Of a DNA stretch of 64,000 nucleotides, positions 58,255 to 64,000 are shown piece after piece (within the stretch, counting starts at the first letter, position 1; every line of letters begins with the position of its first letter). Position numbers and translations under genes: made by a program. Under the pieces are notes generated by a model. The model was not told the DNA's origin. It saw only the letters and a list, made by a program, of their open reading frames with translations, and ran no database searches. The stretch comes from Rhizophagus clarus (lineage: Eukaryota > Glomeromycota > Glomeromycetes > Glomerales > Glomeraceae), in the NCBI GenBank assembly GCA_015698045.1, contig BLAL01000162.1, positions 434,001 through 498,000 of the forward strand. The letters run 5' to 3'.

Positions 58255-59406
58255 AAGCTGGTAACAGTAAAGGAAAGGAAAAAGCAGTCTAAAGAGATAA
58301 ATATCTTTTTCATTATTATAATTAATCTAGAACGTGTTATTTTTTTTTTATTTTCTTAATTAGCATCTTTTAGTTCTATAAAATAATAATCAATAATAAT
58401 AAATTGAAAAATTTATTAAATTTTCATCAAAAAAATATATAAATAATTCATATTTACCACCTCATTCCTCTTAAGTGACTATATATTAATTTGATTGCAA
58501 CTTTTGTATTAAATAGATTTTTAAATATGTATGATTTGATCGTAAGTAAATAGAGTAATAAATAAACTATTAAAACTCAAAATGTATGCAGAACTTTTAA
58601 TAATAAATATAAGATCTATAAAGTATTATATTATAAACACTTAAAATATTTATAGCAAAGTTTAAAGATACTAAAGGATTCTATAATTTAATAAATTCCT
58701 TAAAAACCTTTAAATATTTTATTTTTAAGGAATTTTTATAAATTGAATTAGGTATTAACTATATAGGGTCTTTACAATAGAAAGGTACGAAACTCAAAAA
58801 AAAATAAAAATTTAATTAATATTAAATTTACACTTATTTTAGTATAAAAAATATAATTAGCATATAAAATAAATTTTAAAATTTTTTTGAGTTTCGTATC
58901 TTTCTATTGCAAAGACCCCATATAAGAACTTTATTTTAAACATTATTTAATCTTAATCAAATTTAAAGTTGATCTCATGAGATTTATAAAAATCAATCTG
59001 TACCAAACATTAATATTTTCGCATTGCATATAATAAAAGATTTTCTTTTTTTACTATGCTATGCTGCATAATGTTGTAACGAATAAAATATTGATCTACA
59101 ATAAAGTAATCCATTTATTGCGAGCCAGACACCACACAAGTGCTGCAGATGAATCACACATCGCACAATTCATAATTATTTATACGGGGTAATCTAGATA
59201 TGATTTTTTTTATTTAAGATTAGATTTTTTTTATATACGCATGTAAGTACATTTTTTTCACACTTTTTACCACAGTATACTCACATAAGAATATTTTTTA
59301 TTAATAATTTAAAATCTTTTGTTTCTTTTTCATTTAATATACTAATAAGAAATAATTTTTTTTTATAAATATTCTCAAATAATAAATCATTCAAATAAAA
59401 TCTCAA
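58255..59406. other. Spacer containing a MITE
   Basis: No gene was seen apart from the MITE at 58764-58920. The stretch at 59100-59170 is GC-richer (GCGAGCCAGACACCACACAA) and lies upstream of the SNF2-like gene, but no promoter can be assigned. Confidence 0.45.
58764..58920. mobile_element. Tc1/mariner-type MITE, copy 2
   Basis: A 157-bp element, reverse complement of the copy at 203-359 with a few substitutions. It has the same terminal inverted repeats (AGGGTCTTTACAATAGAAAG at the left) and TA on both sides (58762-58763 and 58921-58922). Confidence 0.85.
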
Positions 59407-61479
59407 ATGTCTACCGATAATAATAATACAGGACTACCAAAATTTAGAATTAAAAGAGTTAACAATGAAAATAATAATAATTCTAATAATAACACATCAA
59501 ATACTCTTAAAAAATTTTATAAAAATAACAAAAGCAGTTCAGTTGTTGGACTACCAAAATTACAAGTTATTCCTAAAGACTTTGAAATTGCAAAAAAAGT
59601 GAATTCAGTACCACAATTAGAAACTGAATTTCTAGTAAATCTCCTAGAAGCAGAAATATTAATTACGAAATTACTTCTATATCAGAAGTAAGGCTTTGGT
59701 TGGATGTTATCAAATAAACATTCTAAAAAGCTAACTATTGATGAGGAAGTTCAATTCTGGATTCAAAAGGAGAATCAAACAAAAAAAATACTTTACTTTA
59801 ATACATTAGCAAGGTTTGCAACAATAATATGCCCTAATCTTACCAAAGGTGGAATATTCGCTGATAATATGGGTCTTGGTAAGACGATACAAATGATTGC
59901 TTTGATAGCTTCCAAACCTACAATCAATTTAGATTCCACATATTCTAAAACTACTCTGATTGTTGCTCCTTTAAGTGTGCTTGAAAATTGGATTGACTAA
60001 ATCAACAAGCATGTTAAGAAAGGGTCTCTTTTTTATTATATTTTTCATGACGTTGATTGAATTAATAATCCAGAATTTCTTAAAACTACGATAATAATTA
60101 CTACATATGCTATTCTTGCACAATCAAATATAGAAGAAAGGAGTGGATTATTTGCCATTAAATGGCTTCGAGCTATCTTAGATGAAGGACATATTATTCG
60201 TACACAATCAACAAAACAAAGTATTGCTGTATGTAATTTGAATGCTGAGAGAAGATGGATTCTTACAGGAACCCCAATTATAAATGAATTAAATGATATA
60301 TATTCTTTAATTAAATTCTTAAAATTCACTCCTTTTGATAGTCTAGAAATATGGAATAGCATATTTAACAACAAAATAATAAAGTTTAAAGATGGTAACA
60401 ATCTTAGAAGCTTAATAAAAGCCGTTTATCTTCGTAGAACAAAGGATATGAAATTCAATGAACGTCCTATAGTATGTCTTCCTCCTATTAATTTCTATAC
60501 TCATAAAATTAAGTTTAAGATGGATGAGAAAAAGATTTATGATAAAATGGAAAGTAATATAAAAGAATAATTTAGAAGTTGGAAAGAATCAAGAAATGGC
60601 AATTTAAAATATAATTATGTAACATTTCTGGAAATGCTCCTGAGATTACGACAGATTTGCAATCACACAGAGCTTTATAAGAGACAAATAAATGATGCTG
60701 ATAGCAATATGAATGATGAAAAATTGGCTGCTCTGAAAATATCTGTTAGTAATAATAAAAGTTGCTATATGTACTCTAAACCATTAACAACTCCTACAAT
60801 TACTCCTTATAAACATATATTTGACAAATATTGCATCAAAATTAGTTTTGAAGATAAACCATTTTCTTGTTTAATATGCCAAAATTCAGTTAATATGAAT
60901 CAATTAATTGAATTAACAACAATTCAAATAGAAGAAGAAATTAGAAATTTAGATGATTTTAAAATAAGTTCCAAAATAAAAGTTTTATTGAAATTTTTAA
61001 ATCAAAATAACGATAAATCAGTAGTCTTCAGCTAATGGACATCTTTTCTTGATTTGATTGAAATTGCATTTAAAGATGCAAATGTCAAATTTGTTCAATT
61101 TGATGGTAAAATGTCACATAATCAGCAAGAAGGAACTGTAAATAATTTTAACAATGATCTGGAAATAAAGGTTCTTCTAATTAGTTTAAAATGCAGATCT
61201 TTGGGATTGAATCTTACTATTGCTAATCAATATTTTCTTATGGATCCTTGGTGGAATCCAAGTATTGAGGATCAAGCTATAGATCGAATTTATAAAATTG
61301 GTCAAACTTGGCCAGTTTCTGTCTTTAGATTTTTTATTGAGAATACAATTGAAGATCACGTATTTCAACTTCAAAAGAAAAAATGTGGCTTGATATTCTA
61401 AGCTTTTGATAAGCAGCGATTTGAAAATTTAAATATTGTTGATAGTAAAACCCTACAAATTTTATTAGGCAGTAGTTAA
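59407..61479 (+). pseudogene. SNF2 family ATPase (Rad5/Rad16-like), broken by six nonsense changes
   Basis: One continuous frame of 690 codons without introns or indels. The Asn-rich head is followed by the helicase core: motif I ADNMGLGKTIQM near 59867, motif II DEGH near 60182, LTGTPI near 60265, and a reduced RING (CLIC only) near 60868. The C-terminal lobe has VVFS, QFDGKMSH, SLGLNLT and DPWWNPS. DEGH is typical of Rad5/Rad16/HLTF proteins, which remodel DNA or chromatin during repair. Stops: TAA 59689, 59998, 60568, 61033, 61399 and TGA 60058. At least 59689 and 61033 fall where the family has Gln (HQK-Q, VFSQ). The usual arginine of motif VI (HRIGQ) is YKIGQ here, so the protein would be inactive. 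Confidence 0.85.
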
Positions 61480-62040
61480 AGAATATTTTTAGTGTATATG
61501 CACATAATTATTGCGGTTTTCATAAATCTGTGTAATTAAAGTCACATGATAATTACTTTAAAATTATGTATTTTTTTTCAAAGTAACGTCTAAAACTAAG
61601 TCACGATTTTTCCTGTCCATAAGAATATATTGCTTTAAAAAGTCTTTAGTGTGAGTTTTGAGTCATGAGAGTAGGAACAAAAGAAGAATGACGTAGGCGA
61701 GATTTTTTAAAGTTAAAACAAACAAGAATACGAAACTCAGGAAGGATTTAAGTATCGTATCAGAGAGGCTTTTTTAATTTAATAATGAAAGTACATATTA
61801 AAGTGTCCTCAATTTTAAAAAAGTATATCTAACTATAACAACGAAGCTGCCAGTATATATTTTGTTTGAATAAGTAAGTGAAAAAAGAAAATTTTTTAAT
61901 TGAAAACTAAAAAATATACAAAAGTCCATCTATTTCTTTTTTTCAATAAAGAACAGTTTTTACTTATCAAGATATGTAATATTAAGCAATTATTAGATCA
62001 TTATATTACAATTGTGCAATATTTACCAAATAACTAATTG
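61480..62040. other. AT-rich spacer
   Basis: No gene or repeat identified. Confidence 0.5.
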
Positions 62041-62042
62041 AC

Positions 62043-62187
62043 AGTTTTGACAGGAACTATTGAACTAATCGAAGAGAATTTACCAATTCGTGTTTTTTTA
62101 GAATTGTTATTTGATCAATATCAAGATGATTTTGGCTTGATTATTTGTAATTTTGACAATATTATCAACACAGCAAGTCAACATTAA
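62043..62187 (+). pseudogene. Possible Tnp2 transposase relic
   Basis: A 48-codon stretch reads ENLPIRVFLELLFDQYQDDFG, close in pattern to PVYKLFLDIYYDDFG of the transposase at 41.3 kb. It ends TAA 62185 and leads into ATATCATATCAATACC repeats like those beside other Tnp2 pieces. Confidence 0.35.
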
Positions 62188-62730
62188 GATGATATCATAT
62201 CAATACCATTTTTATTTTGCGTTATTTTAACTATATCGTATCGATATCATCATTATTTCACATTTTTTTAAAAAAATATCATTGTTTTAACTATATCGAG
62301 CTAGTATTGATTTGATATTCTTTAAATAAATATTTTTGCGATATCTTTTCAATATACCAAACTAATATTAGTATGACATCATTTATTTGCATTTTTTTTT
62401 GAAAATTATCATTTATTGTAACCATATAAAGCGATATCACTTCAATATTTCTTTAAGCAAATATTTTTATAATATCTTGTCAATACAATGAGTAAATATT
62501 GATACAATACCAATATTTATTTTGCATTTCTTTTTGAAATTATTATTATTGCACCGATATCATAATGGTAATGATTCGATGTTTCTTCAAGCGAATATTT
62601 TCACAATATTTTTTGTTATTATGGTAACATCATAATGATATTGTTTCGATAAATTGATATCACAATGATATGAATTTAATATTATTATTATATCAATTCG
62701 GCATTGTTTAAAAACTTAAGGTTTCTGTAA
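62165..62730. repeat. Subterminal-type GATATCAT repeats
   Basis: Four to five degenerate ~110-bp units with TTTTATTTTGCATTT, AACTATATCG and GATATCATTTCAATAT. They end with AACTTAAGGTTTCTGTAAAG at 62708-62727. The inverse of this end word (CTTTACAGAAACCTT) lies at 21304 and a variant at about 33370, so it may be a shared transposon end. Confidence 0.45.
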
Positions 62731-62844
62731 AGTAGTATTTACCAAATTTTATTTTATTTTATTTATTTTTTTACTTTTTTTCAGTATTTTAGACCAAATT
62801 TATTATTTTTATTATTTTTTTTCAGTTTTTAATACCTTAATTCT

Positions 62845-63345
62845 AAAAGTCTGGTCATGCTTTTTATCTAGCAACACTACAAAAAAAAAAAAAAATTAAT
62901 TAATTAGTTAAAAAAATATCAAAAAATACTTCCCCTACCCTCCCTTACCTTAATTTTAAAAGTCTGGTTATGCTTTTTATCTGGCAACACTACAAAAAAT
63001 AAAAAAAAAGTTAACTTAATTAATTAAAAAAATAACAAAACACCTCTCCTACCCTTTCTTAAGTTAATTCCAAAAGTCCAATTATGTTTTTTGTCTGGTA
63101 ATACTATAAAAAATAAAAAAAGTTAACTTAATTAATTAAAATAAAATAACAAAATACCTCTCCTACCCTTCCTTACCTTAATTTTAAAAGTCTGGTTATA
63201 CTTTTTATCTGGCAACACTACAAAAAATAAAAAAAAAGTTAATTAAAAAAAATAATGAAACACCTTTCCTACTCTCCCTTACCTTAATTTCAAAAGTTTA
63301 GTCATGCTTTTTGTTTGGCAATACTACAAAAAATAAAAAAAAAAA
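62845..63345 (-). repeat. Intron-like tandem array, minus orientation
   Basis: Four to five units of about 105-120 bp. On the minus strand each reads TGTTGCCAGATAAAAAGCAT, AACCAGACTTTTAAAATTAAG, then GTAAGGAAGGGTAGGAGAGG, an A/T run with TTAATTAAGTTAACTTTTTT and TATTTTTTGTAG. Donor and acceptor words are conserved. The exon-like part is related to GTTGCCAGACT of the 13-kb array, but the branch-point palindrome is replaced by TTAATTAATTAA. Confidence 0.7.
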
Positions 63346-63423
63346 CTTAATTTGTGATTTGTCTCTGAACCAGTAAAAACTACTAATACAATTTGGAAAA
63401 TTATTTTTGCAAATTAATTAGCA

Positions 63424-63603
63424 GGAAATTTAAATAAGAATAATAGATATAGCATGCAAGAAAGGTAGAATGAATTTAAAAAGTTAGTGGGAAAAGGTAG
63501 TTTAGAAGAAACTGACATTCTAAAAGGTATTAACTATTCAAAATTGGATAGCTACCCAATATAAGCAAAATATAGCACAATAAGCTAGACAGCCTGTGAT
63601 TAA
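63424..63603 (+). pseudogene. Coding relic of unknown type
   Basis: The frame beginning NLNKNNRYSMQER continues NEFKKLVGKGSLEETDILKG and INYSKLDSYPI. It is interrupted by TAG 63469, TAA 63562 and TAG 63586, each one C:G to T:A step from Gln or Trp. Too short to assign. Confidence 0.35.
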
Positions 63604-64000
63604 TAGAAAAACTTTTTTTTAATTTTTTTTGTTTATTCACTTCAAAACAGATATTTATCAGCATATAAAATAATATTTTAGTAAAAAAATATCAATTTTG
63701 TAATTGTTATACTTCCTGTAATTAAATAATATAGTATTTTTAAGGGCCAGAATCCAGCGTTGCTAAAGAAAAAATTTTTTAAATAATTATACAATATAAA
63801 AATTATTGACGAACCTTAATTCCCCCCAGTTTTAAGCAATTGGTTATATTATTTTTCAGCCGGGGTTATAATACAAATTTGGCTAATTATTTTTTAAACA
63901 AAATCACCAATTTTTACGATATCGTAACCTTAAATAATAAGTATATGTTGATCAAACTTGTGAAACTAATATATGATAATGCAAATTTATCATTTAATAT
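63604..64000. other. AT-rich end of the window
   Basis: No gene was seen. Confidence 0.5.

Noticed and set aside
58047..58313. Separate Lys/Glu-rich and Ser/His-rich ORFs
   Set aside because: They lie within the repeat-rich tail of the 56428-58254 gene in other frames; the gene frame runs to TAA 58254.
59407..61479. Alternative genetic code with TAA read as Gln
   Set aside because: CAA is used freely in the same genes, some premature stops are TGA at Arg or Trp positions, and TAA/TGA also serve as natural ends (for example the Myb/SANT gene ends TAA and the transposase ends TGA). C to T decay explains all cases better.

Overview
The window is nuclear DNA of a very AT-rich fungus. The genes have short spliceosomal introns (GTAAG donors, CTAAC/TACTAAC branch points, T-rich tract then AG). 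They sit in a sea of transposons, foldback elements and tandem repeats. Composition, the CACTA/Tnp2, LINE and MITE load, and expanded families of unrecognised charged or low-complexity proteins fit an arbuscular mycorrhizal fungus (Glomeromycotina, such as Rhizophagus or Gigaspora). That assignment is inference. No prokaryotic genes, CRISPR array, rRNA gene or complete tRNA gene was found.

Layout. 0.2 kb: a Tc1/mariner-type MITE, with a second copy at 58.8 kb. 0.88-10.08 kb: a TA-flanked foldback element whose ~525-bp arms form an almost complete palindrome, interrupted by an 8.07-kb LINE with a 16-bp target duplication. 10-15 kb: AT-rich DNA, an adenine-rich strand-asymmetric block, two MITEs and a tandem array. 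15.13-19.93 and 27.63-32.36 kb: two copies of a ~4.75-kb CACTA-like element. Each carries a four-exon Myb/SANT-like gene, open in copy 2 and broken by three point nonsense changes in copy 1. 20.3-25.3 kb: a Tnp2 transposase fragment, a Cdc20/Cdh1 WD40 tail and a Gln/Pro-rich gene plus a truncated duplicate of its first exon. 27.4/32.6 kb: a gene encoding two CCHC zinc knuckles, with CACTA copy 2 apparently in its intron. 33.5-35.7 kb: a Tc1/pogo transposase tail and a six-exon gene with an ER/K helix. 35.8-39.65 kb: a region of inverted subterminal repeats around a small spliced ORF. 39.75-43.32 kb: a five-exon Tnp2 transposase, open from a Met at 40237. 44-46.2 kb: repeats and a Tnp2 N-terminal fragment. 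48.4-50.9 kb: a long intron-like tandem array. 51.4-55.8 kb: an ER/K fragment, a ~180-bp satellite split by a 905-bp hAT element, a gene remnant and an ~89-bp array. 56.4-58.25 kb: an unrecognised charged-protein pseudogene. 59.4-61.5 kb: a SNF2/Rad5-like pseudogene. 62.0-63.6 kb: repeats and coding remnants.

Main points. (1) Several tandem arrays have units built like tiny exons joined by tiny introns: GTAAG donor, TACTAAC branch point inside a palindrome, T-rich tract and AG, repeated every ~105-125 bp. (2) Most broken genes contain few indels. Their premature stops are almost all CAA to TAA, CGA to TGA or TGG to TGA/TAG, that is C:G to T:A. The two CACTA copies differ mostly at CpG versus TpG/CpA. 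Both suggest methylation-linked or RIP-like C to T decay. (3) Nested insertions with internal empty-site controls order the transposition events.
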